DNA of 64,000 bases from Balneolaceae bacterium (GTDB taxonomy: Bacteria; Bacteroidota; Rhodothermia; Balneolales; Balneolaceae). Position numbers and translations under genes: made by a program. Location: positions 62,001-126,000 of the forward strand of contig JAEPQE010000001.1 of assembly GCA_017640665.1 (NCBI GenBank). The letters run 5' to 3'. Of the stretch, positions 1 to 8,207 are shown piece by piece. A model generated the notes under the pieces. It did not search any database. It was not told the origin of the DNA and was given only the letters and a program-made list of their open reading frames with translations. Positions within the stretch are counted from its first letter, which is position 1. The number at the start of each line of letters is the position of its first letter.

Positions 1-243
1 GGTTTTATACTTGGCAAGGGCTTTTTTTACCGCTGTACCACTTCTATTCATATAGTTAGTGGGTTTAATCAGGATAATTTTTCGGCCTTTATACCTTCCT
101 TCTGCAACAACAAATGGTCCGTTTCCGGCTCCGAATTCTGTAGAAAGTGTTTCCGCCAATAAATCAACTACATCAAAACCGATGTTATGGCGGGTTCCCT
201 CATACTCTTGTCCAACATTTCCTAATCCTACAATTATGGACAT
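1..243 (-). CDS. pth: Peptidyl-tRNA hydrolase, 3' end cut off by the window
   Basis: Only the first 81 codons are present; the gene runs off the left edge. Pth hydrolyses the ester bond of peptidyl-tRNAs released prematurely from ribosomes, recycling tRNA in the cytoplasm. The visible part starts MSIIVGLGNVGQEYEGTRHN, the family's N-terminal GLGNPG..Y..TRHN signature; the His (residue 19) and Asn20 of TRHN are the catalytic and substrate-binding residues of the family. KPTNYMNRSG near residue 61 is the second family motif (usually KPxTyMNxSG). It lies 30 bases downstream of rplY and is probably the last or a late gene of the tRNA-Gln-prs-rplY-pth transcript, a gene order found widely in bacteria. 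Confidence 0.93.
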   Translation of the reverse strand, partial: MSIIVGLGNVGQEYEGTRHNIGFDVVDLLAETLSTEFGAGNGPFVVAEGRYKGRKIILIKPTNYMNRSGTAVKKALAKYKT

Positions 244-273
244 GATTTCAGGCTCCCGCTAAACAACACCTTT

Positions 274-966
274 TTATTCTTCTGAACTGGATTCTTCGCT
301 TCCGCCTTCTTCAGAACCTTCGCCTTCAGCTCCTTCTTCGCCTTCTGCAGCACCTTCTTCCGCTCCTTCTTCATCCTCATCATCTGTAAGAACATCACTA
401 ACAAGTGCGCCTTTAGGTGGACGAATAGTTACAATGGTTCTACTTAGAGCATCTAGTGGAATAATTCCTTCAAGCTCTAAATCTCCAACATGGAAAGAAT
501 TACCAATATTCAGAGGACTCACATCTACTTCAAATTCTGAAATAATAAATTCAGGAAGAACGCGGATGCGAATGAACTTCATAGGCTGGAATAAACGTCC
601 GCCACCTTCAACTACACCACGGGGCGTTCCTTTAATTCTTACAGGAACACGCAAAGTAACTTTGTGATTATCTGAAAGAACATAGAAATCTGCATGAATA
701 GGTCGGTCGGTAACCGGATCAAATTCTGTTCTCTTTAAAAGCGTCTTATATACTTTACCATCTATGGTAAGCTCCTGAAGCTTAGTTTGAGCTCTACGGA
801 GGATTTTCTCCAATTCAAGCTCATCAATAGAGAAGTGAACATTCTCTTCTACTTCCGGGCCATAAAGTACGGCGGGAACTCTTTTCTCAGCTCTTAAAGC
901 ACGGTTAGCCTGCTTAGAGAGTTCACGTGGAGCTCCTTCCAATTTTACTAATTCTGGGTATGCCAT
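274..966 (-). CDS. rplY: 50S ribosomal protein L25 (CTC/TL5 long form)
   Basis: This 230-residue protein is the long CTC/TL5 form of L25, which binds 5S rRNA in the large ribosomal subunit. The N-terminal half (about 1-95) is the 5S-binding L25 domain, with the conserved run RVPAVLYG near residue 29. The second half (about 100-185) is the beta-rich TL5 C-terminal domain, with HADFYVL at the junction. The last 45 or so residues are a low-complexity tail of Asp, Glu, Gly, Ser and Ala, longer and more acidic than in many relatives. It begins at ATG 966, 21 bases after prs stops, and precedes pth. Identification is firm; what the acidic tail does is unknown. Confidence 0.95.
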   Translation of the reverse strand: MAYPELVKLEGAPRELSKQANRALRAEKRVPAVLYGPEVEENVHFSIDELELEKILRRAQTKLQELTIDGKVYKTLLKRTEFDPVTDRPIHADFYVLSDNHKVTLRVPVRIKGTPRGVVEGGGRLFQPMKFIRIRVLPEFIISEFEVDVSPLNIGNSFHVGDLELEGIIPLDALSRTIVTIRPPKGALVSDVLTDDEDEEGAEEGAAEGEEGAEGEGSEEGGSEESSSEE

Positions 967-987
967 TTTTCGTTTACCTTATAAACA

Positions 988-1920
988 TTAATTATCAAAC
1001 AATGCACTGATGGTATCATTGGTGTGGATACGTTGGATTGCTTCTGCAAAAATATTCGCAACACTCAGCACTTTAATCTTTTCAGATGGCTGGCGAAGCG
1101 GAATCGTATCCGTTACTAATAATTCATCAATGGGCGAATCGTCGATTCGCTGGAAAGCCGGTCCCGAGAGTATCGGGTGCGAACAAATCGCAGAAATATT
1201 CAAAGCTCCACGCTCTTTCATAGCGGTAGCAGCATTTGTAAGTGTACCGGCGGTGTCGATCAAATCGTCAACAATCAACACATTCTTGCCTTCCACTTCA
1301 CCAATAATATTCATGATTTCCGATTCGTTCGGCTTTGGTCGGCGTTTGTCGATAAAAGCCAGGGTAGCATTCAACTTCTTAGAGTAGGAACGTGCCATTT
1401 TTAAGCTGCCTACATCAGGTGCTACCACCACCAAATTCTCAATCGGATGCTCGGTGAAGTGGTCGATAAATACCCGACTCGCATAAAGGTGGTCGAGCGG
1501 AATATCGAAGAAACCCTGAATCTGTGCAGCATGTAAATCCATCGTAAGTACCCGATCGGCTCCGGCTTCAACCAACAGATTGGCCATCAATTTCGATCCT
1601 ATAGATACTCTGGGTTGGTCTTTACGGTCCTGGCGTGCATATCCGAAATATGGGATAACAGCGGTTACTCTTTTTACAGAAGCCCGCTTGGCTGCGTCTA
1701 ACATCAATAAAAGTTCGATGATATTATCGCCTGGAGGAGGAGTAGGTTGGACAATAAAAATATCCTCACCGCGAATGCTTTGCTGAAACTTTACATAAAG
1801 TTCTCCATCAGAAAATTTCTTAATGGTAACCTTACCCAAAGTGGTACCATACTCCTTAGCAATGGCGCGAGCCAAAGCCGGATTACTGGTACCGGAAAAT
1901 ATTGCGAGAGGACTTTCCAA
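988..1920 (-). CDS. prs: Ribose-phosphate pyrophosphokinase (PRPP synthetase)
   Basis: The enzyme makes 5-phosphoribosyl-1-pyrophosphate from ribose-5-phosphate and ATP, feeding purine, pyrimidine, His, Trp and NAD synthesis. Its length of 310 residues is usual for class I enzymes. Visible signatures are FSDGELYVK near residue 37, the cation and ATP loop YFGYARQDRK near 92-101, DLHAAQIQGFF near 126-136, and the PRPP loop VDDLIDTAGT near 217. It follows tRNA-Gln directly and precedes rplY on the same strand. The PyrR-like phosphoribosyltransferase at 3698-4195 would use its product, but it is on the other strand and not in the same transcript. Confidence 0.97.
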   Translation of the reverse strand: MESPLAIFSGTSNPALARAIAKEYGTTLGKVTIKKFSDGELYVKFQQSIRGEDIFIVQPTPPPGDNIIELLLMLDAAKRASVKRVTAVIPYFGYARQDRKDQPRVSIGSKLMANLLVEAGADRVLTMDLHAAQIQGFFDIPLDHLYASRVFIDHFTEHPIENLVVVAPDVGSLKMARSYSKKLNATLAFIDKRRPKPNESEIMNIIGEVEGKNVLIVDDLIDTAGTLTNAATAMKERGALNISAICSHPILSGPAFQRIDDSPIDELLVTDTIPLRQPSEKIKVLSVANIFAEAIQRIHTNDTISALFDN

Positions 1921-1998
1921 ATTAATTTGCTAGCACTGAAAAATTTCAGGATTACATAAAACAAAAGGATGCATCCTTAATCATCCTTCTGAGTGTTG

Positions 1999-2069
1999 TT
2001 GCCCGGGGAGGACTCGAACCCCCACATACTGGACCAAAACCAGGTGTCCTGCCATTAGACGACCGGGCA
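1999..2069 (-). tRNA. tRNA-Gln (anticodon TTG)
   Basis: Read on the minus strand, this 71-base sequence folds as a tRNA. It has a 7-bp acceptor stem (TGCCCGG with CCGGGCA), a D-arm with AATGGCA in the loop, an anticodon loop TTTTGGT with anticodon TTG, and a T-arm with loop TTCGAGT. The T-stem contains one G-U pair and the outer pair of the anticodon stem is a C-T mismatch. The discriminator base is A and CCA is not encoded. It sits 78 bases upstream of prs and probably leads that transcript. Confidence 0.95.
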
Positions 2070-2092
2070 ATATTCGTGTCATCGACAGACAC

Positions 2093-2123
2093 CAAAGATA
2101 GGGACATATTCAAAGCTGATCAA
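2093..2123 (-). promoter_or_regulatory. Bacteroidota-type promoter of the tRNA-Gln/prs block
   Basis: On the minus strand, TTG (2121-2123) is followed after exactly 20 bases by TATCTTTG (2093-2100). This fits the -33 TTTG / -7 TAnnTTTG promoter of Bacteroidota. Transcription would begin roughly 15-20 bases before the tRNA. The -33 element overlaps the stop codon of the DUF2851 gene. Confidence 0.6.
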
Positions 2124-3292
2124 GACGAAATTACTTTTTTTAGTACGATGCATTGATGGCACCGGCGGGGCTCGCAATAAGCCCGTACCTGATGCACAAC
2201 CCCCAATTTATGTGAATAGGTTTCAGGGGATATATGCTGCTGTGAAATAAATGGTTTTGTGAATTGAGATGGAACAACGGTTCTCAAGTTTTTCCATTCC
2301 TCAACTGCCTTATGTTTGATTGCATGAACACCAAATAAGCTTCCAAGCGAGAACATAGCCGGAACAAATACAATACCATATAACATCTTCATTTTGGCAC
2401 TTCCGGAAAGCGCTGCACTGTTTTCCCACTTTTCCCAAAGCGTTAAGGCCGGTACATCAAAAAATAATTCAGTCGGGGTTTGCAGTACTCTGATTGCCAA
2501 ACGAACTACCTGAGGAATGCGCATTTTAGGATGATTTGCAGGGAAAACGCCTTTGTGATTCCACTTCAGATCAGATTTTTTGGTTCCGAATCCGGCAAAT
2601 TGTAAAGCCATTTGAATCAAAGACTCCTCACTATACTCGGCTACCTCCTGCTTCAAAAACCATTTACCTAATTTGACCATGGGTACACGGTTGTGAGTAA
2701 TCCCAAACCCATCAAATAATGAGAGTACCAATGCTTCTTTCCATGCCCGCGAGGGTACCATGTAAGGGTTATAAAACCTCAGAAAATCATTTGTCTTTTT
2801 CTCAAGGTATTCATGATTTGCCTTTTCAATCTGAGCCTGAAAAGCATCTTCTGAAATAAATGTAACTCCGGAAGAACAAGGAAGACCATTAGAACCGATT
2901 ATATTCTCTATAATGTGATGGAGATTTTCATTAAGAAACGGGAGTAGGTTGAGCGTTGGAATTTTCCCTCCATCCTTTCTTCGTACAGAGGCAGGATTAT
3001 TGTCGGCTACCACATGCAGTACTACCTGATTATACTTTTCATCATGATTATGACCATGTTGTTCCCATCCTTTTGCTTGTAAATGAAGTTCTACTGCTCC
3101 AACCCATAGCATTCCATCAATTCGGATTCGTGCATTTAAAAAATCAGGGCCATCGGTCTTATTAAGCGTACCGGGATCAAGAATCTGTATCTCAGATCCC
3201 TCAGAGGTTTTAAGCCTTCTCAAATCAAAAAACTGTTCTTCCCAAATCCACTGAAGAATATCTTCGGAATATGAAAAGTTTGGATCAGGCAT
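2120..3292 (-). CDS. DUF2851 family protein
   Basis: This is a protein of about 390 residues of the DUF2851 family, found mainly in Bacteroidota and relatives. Its function is unknown. Family marks near the N-terminus are GTLNKTDGPDF and the following GAVELHLQAKGWEQHGHN, which together look like a small acidic/His-rich active-site-like cluster. The C-terminus carries a Cys-rich patch (CEPRRCHQC). I chose the ATG at 3292, inside the stop region of the upstream YtxH gene (ATGCCTGA, 8-base overlap), over an in-frame start 48 bases upstream. The overlap implies translational coupling. There is no obvious export signal, so it is probably cytoplasmic. Confidence 0.85.
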   Translation of the reverse strand: MPDPNFSYSEDILQWIWEEQFFDLRRLKTSEGSEIQILDPGTLNKTDGPDFLNARIRIDGMLWVGAVELHLQAKGWEQHGHNHDEKYNQVVLHVVADNNPASVRRKDGGKIPTLNLLPFLNENLHHIIENIIGSNGLPCSSGVTFISEDAFQAQIEKANHEYLEKKTNDFLRFYNPYMVPSRAWKEALVLSLFDGFGITHNRVPMVKLGKWFLKQEVAEYSEESLIQMALQFAGFGTKKSDLKWNHKGVFPANHPKMRIPQVVRLAIRVLQTPTELFFDVPALTLWEKWENSAALSGSAKMKMLYGIVFVPAMFSLGSLFGVHAIKHKAVEEWKNLRTVVPSQFTKPFISQQHISPETYSHKLGVVHQVRAYCEPRRCHQCIVLKKVISS

Positions 3293-3572
3293 CTTCTTCT
3301 GGTTCTTCTTCTTCAAAAAGGATAGATTCTGTAGCTTCATATAAATCAGGGATAATTTCCTTCACATTGCTGGAAATTTTATGGAGCCTCTCTTCACCTT
3401 CCTTTACAATTTTGCTACCATGATCTTCTACCCAATGCTTTGCCCCATCTGTTTGTTTACCTATCCATTCTCTGTTTTCTTTCCCACTTCTTGGAGATAA
3501 TAGTAAACCAAATACCACACCAGCTGAAAAACCTGCAATGGTTACCATTAATGTTTCTAGTGATCTGCTCAT
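3285..3572 (-). CDS. YtxH domain-containing small protein
   Basis: This protein of about 95 residues has one N-terminal hydrophobic segment (TIAGFSAGVVFGLLLSPRSG) followed by a charged, helical tail. GLLLSPRSGKENR matches the glycine-rich helix plus basic turn of YtxH (general stress-type) proteins. The C-terminus is strongly acidic (EEEEPEEDA). The start at MSRSLETL (3572) puts the membrane helix near residue 8, as usual for the family; an in-frame ATG exists 54 bases upstream. It overlaps the DUF2851 gene by 8 bases and shares its transcript. Its molecular role is unknown. Confidence 0.8.
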   Translation of the reverse strand: MSRSLETLMVTIAGFSAGVVFGLLLSPRSGKENREWIGKQTDGAKHWVEDHGSKIVKEGEERLHKISSNVKEIIPDLYEATESILFEEEEPEEDA

Positions 3573-3697
3573 TTCTCTCGGATTTTGTCTTAGGTTAACA
3601 CTGTTAAGATACAGCTTTACATACAATTTAATCTTTCATCATTAAAATAGTAGAATAAAATATTACCTTTCTTTTTTGAACCATAAACCCGATCAAT

Positions 3698-4195
3698 ATG
3701 CCTGAGCAACTCATTCTAATGAATCATGACCGGATAGCCCGAACCCTTAAACGACTTGCCATCCAGATTTGGGAACGCTTAGATGTAAATCAGGAATTGG
3801 TGATTATTGGATTAAACAAACGGGGTTTTGCGACCGCTAAGATTTTACATATTCATCTAATGGCATTCTCAGATAAAGATATTGAACTCTTTCAGTTTGA
3901 TGTGCAAAGTACCGGGCCAAAAACCACATTGCCGAACTGTACTGAGAAGTATGTTCTAATGGTTGATGATGTAATTTTCTCAGGTAAAACTATGTTTAAT
4001 GCCATTTCAACATTATGCTATTCTAATGAGCCGGAAAAAATCGATGTCTTAACTTTGGTGGATCGGGGACACCGAACGTATCCCATACTTTCAGAGTTAA
4101 CAGGCATTGAAGTGCCCACAAAATTCGGAGAGCACATTGAGGTAATTCTGAATGCTGATGAACTGGAACAAGTGGTACTTTTTAAAAATAAATAA
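3698..4195 (+). CDS. PyrR-like phosphoribosyltransferase
   Basis: This 165-residue type I phosphoribosyltransferase has the PRPP loop VLMVDDVIFSGKT near residue 86. TLVDRGHRTYPI near 121 is characteristic of PyrR, the bifunctional pyrimidine attenuation regulator with uracil phosphoribosyltransferase activity. The length (usually about 180) and the ending, with PTKFGEHIEV followed by a final strand, also fit. It is transcribed away from YtxH and is followed 29 bases later by a DUF3078 gene. No pyr genes are nearby, so a regulatory role on pyr mRNA cannot be judged from the context; a plain phosphoribosyltransferase is possible. Confidence 0.82.
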   Translation: MPEQLILMNHDRIARTLKRLAIQIWERLDVNQELVIIGLNKRGFATAKILHIHLMAFSDKDIELFQFDVQSTGPKTTLPNCTEKYVLMVDDVIFSGKTMFNAISTLCYSNEPEKIDVLTLVDRGHRTYPILSELTGIEVPTKFGEHIEVILNADELEQVVLFKNK

Positions 4196-4224
4196 TCAGA
4201 CTAACCATCAATTAATCTATAGCT

Positions 4225-5091
4225 ATGAATAAAAGTATAAAACTAGCGCTAGCCGGATTTTTATTATTTGCTTTAATAAGCCCTATTGCTGCACAACCCA
4301 TAGTAGTACCTGAGGATCAGGAAGCATGGGGACAAACCTGGATTCTGAACCTGAATGGATCTCAGGCCTCTTATGACAACTGGAGTGAAGGTGGAGTTAA
4401 TACCATCAGCGGAACTTTTTCTACGGTATATACCAAACTATACCGTCAGGATAGAACTTCTTTCGGCTTCAGGGTAAATCTAAGATATGGTCAATCCAGA
4501 ATAGATGGAGATACTCGCAAATCTGATGATCTTATTTCGATTAGAAGTAGAGTGACTTATGATTTATCTGATGGAAGCCCGGTTGCAGCTTATGGCGCAG
4601 TTCAATTTAAAACCCAATTTGCAGAAGGATATGACTATGGGGCAGGACCATTCGGTGGAGATGTCCTAATTTCAAACTTCATGGCGCCGGGCTATTTTAT
4701 TGAGGGTGCGGGTATAGAATACAATGCAAGCGAGCATTTACAGATGGCTGGTGGTCTTGCCCTAAAGCAAACCATTGTAACCGACGATGCCTTACTTCCG
4801 GTATATAATATGGATGATAATCTACGCTCTGAGGGTGGTTTAAGTACGGGTATTACCTATCAAAACACCATTGCTGAAAATATTCAGTATTCAAGCAGCC
4901 TCGAAACATTTACTAATTTTCTACTCCCTGTTGATGAAACTGATGTAAACTGGACAAATGAAATCACAGGACAAATTAATTCCGTAGTGAGCGCTTCTTT
5001 TCAGTTTGAACTTAGATACGATAACGACTTCTCAAGTGAAATCCAGCTCAAACAAGTACTCTCAGCTGGGGTAACAGTAAATCTTTATTAG
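4225..5091 (+). CDS. DUF3078 family exported beta-barrel-like protein (copy 1)
   Basis: This 288-residue exported protein has a signal peptide (residues 1-23, ending PIAAQ). The mature part is rich in aromatic residues and short alternating strands, as in outer-membrane barrels. The WGQTWILNLNGSQASYDNWS segment near residue 35 and the following GGVNTISG are typical of DUF3078. The end, SAGVTVNLY, terminates in an aromatic residue, a common outer-membrane barrel ending. It lies 29 bases after the PyrR-like gene and before a clear terminator. The next gene is its paralogue, aligned over nearly the full length. Function unknown. Confidence 0.82.
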   Translation: MNKSIKLALAGFLLFALISPIAAQPIVVPEDQEAWGQTWILNLNGSQASYDNWSEGGVNTISGTFSTVYTKLYRQDRTSFGFRVNLRYGQSRIDGDTRKSDDLISIRSRVTYDLSDGSPVAAYGAVQFKTQFAEGYDYGAGPFGGDVLISNFMAPGYFIEGAGIEYNASEHLQMAGGLALKQTIVTDDALLPVYNMDDNLRSEGGLSTGITYQNTIAENIQYSSSLETFTNFLLPVDETDVNWTNEITGQINSVVSASFQFELRYDNDFSSEIQLKQVLSAGVTVNLY

Positions 5092-5100
5092 GTTTTTCAG

Positions 5101-5141
5101 CTATGCATGCCTAAATCTATGGCATGCATAGTTTTCTCATT
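5101..5141 (+). terminator. Intrinsic terminator after the first DUF3078 gene
   Basis: A perfect 11-bp stem (CTATGCATGCC / GGCATGCATAG) with a 9-base loop is followed by TTTTCTCATTTT. It starts 9 bases after the stop codon at 5091. The T-tract lies on the plus strand, so it should stop transcription from the PyrR/DUF3078 side and separate it from the second DUF3078 gene. Confidence 0.75.
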
Positions 5142-5246
5142 TTCAATATTTTCACTGCCGATCAGATTCCATGCCTTTAGGAATCATTTAGCTTATTGAA
5201 GGACAATCGGCTTTTGTACAATTTACCAATTACGTTTCAGCAAGGA

Positions 5247-6122
5247 ATGAACAAGACCCTCTTTCTGCTCATCTTTACTCTTGGGAGCTTTAGTTTCATC
5301 ACAAATTTATCTGCCCAAATCATCGTTGTATCAGACACACTAAACGGTTGGGATCAATCCTGGATAGCGAACTTTAACGGTGCTCAATCGAGCTTCAATA
5401 ACTGGAGTGAGGGTGGTGTTAATACGCTAAGCGGTACTGCCTCAACGGTATTTACGAAATTTTTCAGAGATGGAAGGTTTACCTATGGGTTTCGGATCCA
5501 TCTCCGATACGGACAATCCAAAATAAACGGAAATGACATTCGTAAAACCGATGATCTGATCTCCATTCGTAACAGGGTAACCTACGAGCTAAGCAAGGAA
5601 AGTATTTATTCAGCTTTTGGAGCTATACAATTCAAAACCCAGTTTGCAGATGGTTTTGATTACGGAAAAGCCCAAGCTGGTGGAGATTCTCTCATTTCGA
5701 GATGGTTTGCTCCTGCATATTTCATAGAAAGTTTTGGGCTTGAGGTAAAACCAAGCGAGACTTTTAGTATGGAAATTGGTGCCGCATTAAAACAAACAAT
5801 TGTCTCCGATAACCGCCTCAACTCCCAATATCAAATTGATCAAGGTAGAAATATTCGTTCGGAAGGCGGTTTAACTTTTGGGGCTCAATACAAACGCGAA
5901 CTTTTAGAGAACACAGAATTCGCCACCAGTATTGAAACATTTACCAACCTTTTAGTCCCTCTTAATCAAACCGATGTATACTGGTCTAACCATATTAATG
6001 GACGAATAAATAGGTACCTGAGCACTATTTTCCAATTTGAACTTCGCTATGATCATGATTACTCTACTGAAGTACAACTCAAGCAGGTATTTGCTGCCGG
6101 GGTAACCGTTAATTTTTACTAG
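5247..6122 (+). CDS. DUF3078 family exported beta-barrel-like protein (copy 2)
   Basis: This is a paralogue of the preceding gene. The shared core is WDQSWIANFNGAQSSFNNWS, then EGGVNTLSGTASTVFTKFFR, and it has the same ending (AAGVTVNFY). I chose ATG 5247 because it gives a normal signal peptide (MNKTLFLLIF...LSAQ); an in-frame TTG 51 bases upstream adds a tail that would bury the signal. It is separated from copy 1 by a terminator, so it probably has its own promoter. The next gene begins only 5 bases after its stop. Probable outer-membrane protein, function unknown. Confidence 0.82.
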   Translation: MNKTLFLLIFTLGSFSFITNLSAQIIVVSDTLNGWDQSWIANFNGAQSSFNNWSEGGVNTLSGTASTVFTKFFRDGRFTYGFRIHLRYGQSKINGNDIRKTDDLISIRNRVTYELSKESIYSAFGAIQFKTQFADGFDYGKAQAGGDSLISRWFAPAYFIESFGLEVKPSETFSMEIGAALKQTIVSDNRLNSQYQIDQGRNIRSEGGLTFGAQYKRELLENTEFATSIETFTNLLVPLNQTDVYWSNHINGRINRYLSTIFQFELRYDHDYSTEVQLKQVFAAGVTVNFY

Positions 6123-6127
6123 ATCTA

Positions 6128-7474
6128 ATGAATAATCAGGCCGAAAAAACACTTCATCAAGCTCTTGAAAACCTGCGATCTTGGAAAGATTCTTTCGGAA
6201 ATCAGGAAACTGATTCTACTCTTTCAGTCCCTGATAGTAACGTTGAAGCCATTTTATTTGATCTCTCAAAACGTTTAAAGGGTAATTACCCATTTCATCA
6301 TCCGGTATATGCTGGCCAAATGTTAAAACCTCCTCATCCGATTGCCTGGGCTGCCTATGCTCTTGCTATGTCCATCAATCCAAATAATCATGCTTTGGAT
6401 GGAGGTCCTCCCTCCTCCGAAATGGAAAAGGAAGTGATGGTTAAACTGTCCACTTTTTTTGGATATGGAGATGAATTCCTTGGTCACTTAACCTCCAGCG
6501 GAACCATTGCTAACCTGGAGGCACTGTGGGTAGCCCGTCAATCGAATCCCGGAAAAAAAATCGCCTTTTCTGAAAACTCGCATTATACCCATGGGAGGAT
6601 GTGTGGGGTGCTTGGCGTAGATTCGCAGACCATTTCTGTGCTTGAAGATGGCAGCTTTGATCTGAATTCCATCAACCCAACAGAAATTGGTACCATTGTA
6701 GTTACTTTAGGAACCACCGGACTTGGCGAAGTAGAACCCTTAGACCAAATACTCCCCTGGGCAAAAAAGCATGGCATCCGTATTCATATCGACGCAGCCT
6801 ACGGAGGGTTTTTCAGAACGTTGAAAGATTCCGGTTTGATTGACGGAACCAGCTGGAAACTTATGCCGGAAGCAGATAGTATTGTCGTTGACCCTCATAA
6901 ACACGGCCTGCAACCCTACGGATGCGGAGCTATTCTCTTCAAAAATCCGGAAGTTGGAAAATACTACAAGCATGATTCACCATATACCTATTTCACTTCT
7001 GAGGAACTTCACCTGGGAGAAATCAGCCTGGAATGCTCCCGAGCCGGAGCTGCGGCCGTAGCACTTTGGGCTACTTTAGAATGCTTTCCGTTAAAAGAAA
7101 ACGAAGGATTTGGCCCGGTTTTAGCAAAATGCAGGCAAGCTGCACTTACAGGTTATTCGTTAATCGTTGAATCAGATAAACTAGAGCCGTACAAGAAACC
7201 TGAGCTGGATATCTTAACATACTTTCCAATTAACAGTTCAACGAATAACGTTTCAGAAATTTCAGCGCTTTCAAAAAAGGTATTCGAAGCCGGAATGAAA
7301 GACCAATCTTTCTACCTCTCTTTGTTCAAAGTCCCTTCTTCAACATTCACCCGGCTCCATCCTCAGTTTACTGCCGATGAAGATCAGGTTACTATTTTAC
7401 GCAGCGTATTAATGCGCCCAGAACAGGCTGATTTTGTGGAAGAGTTGGTTAAGAGGATTGAATCTCATCTTTAA
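6128..7474 (+). CDS. PLP-dependent group II decarboxylase-like enzyme
   Basis: This 448-residue fold-type I pyridoxal-phosphate enzyme belongs to the glutamate/aromatic amino acid decarboxylase and sphingosine-phosphate lyase group. Visible features are the His that stacks on PLP (H152 in SENSHYTHGR), the cofactor-binding Asp (D222 in IHIDAAYGG) and the Schiff-base lysine K258 in DPHKHGLQPYG. The N-terminal HHPVYAGQMLKPPHP motif and the SSGTIANLEAL loop are also typical. The substrate cannot be deduced. It starts 5 bases after the second DUF3078 gene, and its stop codon overlaps that of the convergent RidA gene by 4 bases. Confidence 0.85.
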   Translation: MNNQAEKTLHQALENLRSWKDSFGNQETDSTLSVPDSNVEAILFDLSKRLKGNYPFHHPVYAGQMLKPPHPIAWAAYALAMSINPNNHALDGGPPSSEMEKEVMVKLSTFFGYGDEFLGHLTSSGTIANLEALWVARQSNPGKKIAFSENSHYTHGRMCGVLGVDSQTISVLEDGSFDLNSINPTEIGTIVVTLGTTGLGEVEPLDQILPWAKKHGIRIHIDAAYGGFFRTLKDSGLIDGTSWKLMPEADSIVVDPHKHGLQPYGCGAILFKNPEVGKYYKHDSPYTYFTSEELHLGEISLECSRAGAAAVALWATLECFPLKENEGFGPVLAKCRQAALTGYSLIVESDKLEPYKKPELDILTYFPINSSTNNVSEISALSKKVFEAGMKDQSFYLSLFKVPSSTFTRLHPQFTADEDQVTILRSVLMRPEQADFVEELVKRIESHL

Positions 7475-7995
7475 TTTTCTTCTACTTCTACAATCACTTC
7501 AATCTCCACGGCAAGATTGACCGGAAGAGAATTCATACCTACCGCCGATCGGGCATGCCTACCCTTTTCACCAAAAATTTCAACCATAAAATCTGAATAG
7601 CCATTTATCACCTGGGAATGTTGAGTAAAACCAGAATCTGTATTTACCATACCCAGCACTTTCACAACTCTGACAACTTTTGATAAATCCCCGATCTCCT
7701 TTTTGATTACCGCAAGATGTTGAAGTGCTATACTTTTTGCTGCTTCATACCCTTCTTCAATAGTCAGGTCTACTCCTACTTTTCCTGTTATTCTGGTTCC
7801 ATTTTCATTTCGAGAACCTTTACCGGCTAAGAAAAGTAGATTTCCTGATTGTACTACATCAATATAATTAGCTACTGGCGGTGTTATTTCCGGGAGTTCG
7901 ATTCCAAGCTCATCTAATTTTTGCTCCGGAGTTCTTTCCTGAGCAATCAAATTTACTGAGCAAAACAGAAAAAGAAGAAAGATACTAACCTTCAT
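7471..7995 (-). CDS. Exported RidA/YjgF/UK114 family protein
   Basis: This 174-residue protein has an N-terminal signal peptide (residues 1-19, ending NLIAQ) followed by a RidA fold. Cytoplasmic RidA deaminates reactive enamine/imine intermediates. Family marks are VQSGNLLFLAGKGS near residue 49 and ARSAVGMNSLP near 148, which holds the conserved Arg. An exported RidA is unusual compared with the standard cytoplasmic enzyme of about 130 residues, so it may act on another small molecule in the periplasm. It converges on the PLP enzyme with overlapping stops and has its own promoter region between 7996 and 8033. Confidence 0.85.
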   Translation of the reverse strand: MKVSIFLLFLFCSVNLIAQERTPEQKLDELGIELPEITPPVANYIDVVQSGNLLFLAGKGSRNENGTRITGKVGVDLTIEEGYEAAKSIALQHLAVIKKEIGDLSKVVRVVKVLGMVNTDSGFTQHSQVINGYSDFMVEIFGEKGRHARSAVGMNSLPVNLAVEIEVIVEVEEN

Positions 7996-8033
7996 TACTT
8001 ATGTGATTTTTTATGGGTTGTGTCATAAAGTAC

Positions 8034-8069
8034 AAAAAAAGAAACGCTCCAACGCAGAGCATTGGAGCG
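8034..8069 (-). terminator. Intrinsic terminator of the ALDH-DUF2513 transcript
   Basis: On the minus strand an 8-bp stem (CGCTCCAA / TTGGAGCG, 9-base loop) is followed by TTTC and then seven T residues (8034-8040). It lies about 140 bases downstream of the DUF2513 stop, beyond a palindromic repeat. Confidence 0.7.
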
Positions 8070-8086
8070 AGAAGAAAGAAGAAAAT

Positions 8087-8206
8087 CCTCCCTTGAGGAG
8101 CTTGTACTGAACTTGATTCAGTAAGGTGTCTTTATGAGCGAAGCGAATAAGGGCGGAGGGTGTTTGACACCCCTCCCGCCTTTGGCGTACTCCCCTCAAG
8201 GGGAGA
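8087..8206 (+). repeat. Dispersed palindromic intergenic repeat (CTCCCCTCAAGGGGAG family, copy 1)
   Basis: It opens with CCTCCCTTGAGGAG and closes with CTCCCCTCAAGGGGAG. An inner inverted pair is GGGCGGAGGGTGT / ACACCCCTCCCGCC. The same borders and core recur at 29662-29800. It fills the gap between DUF2513 and the terminator and has no coding potential that I can see. Confidence 0.6.
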
Positions 8207-8207
8207 T

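Noticed and set aside
3573-3697. TACCTTTC as a promoter for the PyrR-like gene
   Set aside because: It differs in the last base from TAnnTTTG and has no TTG at the right distance.
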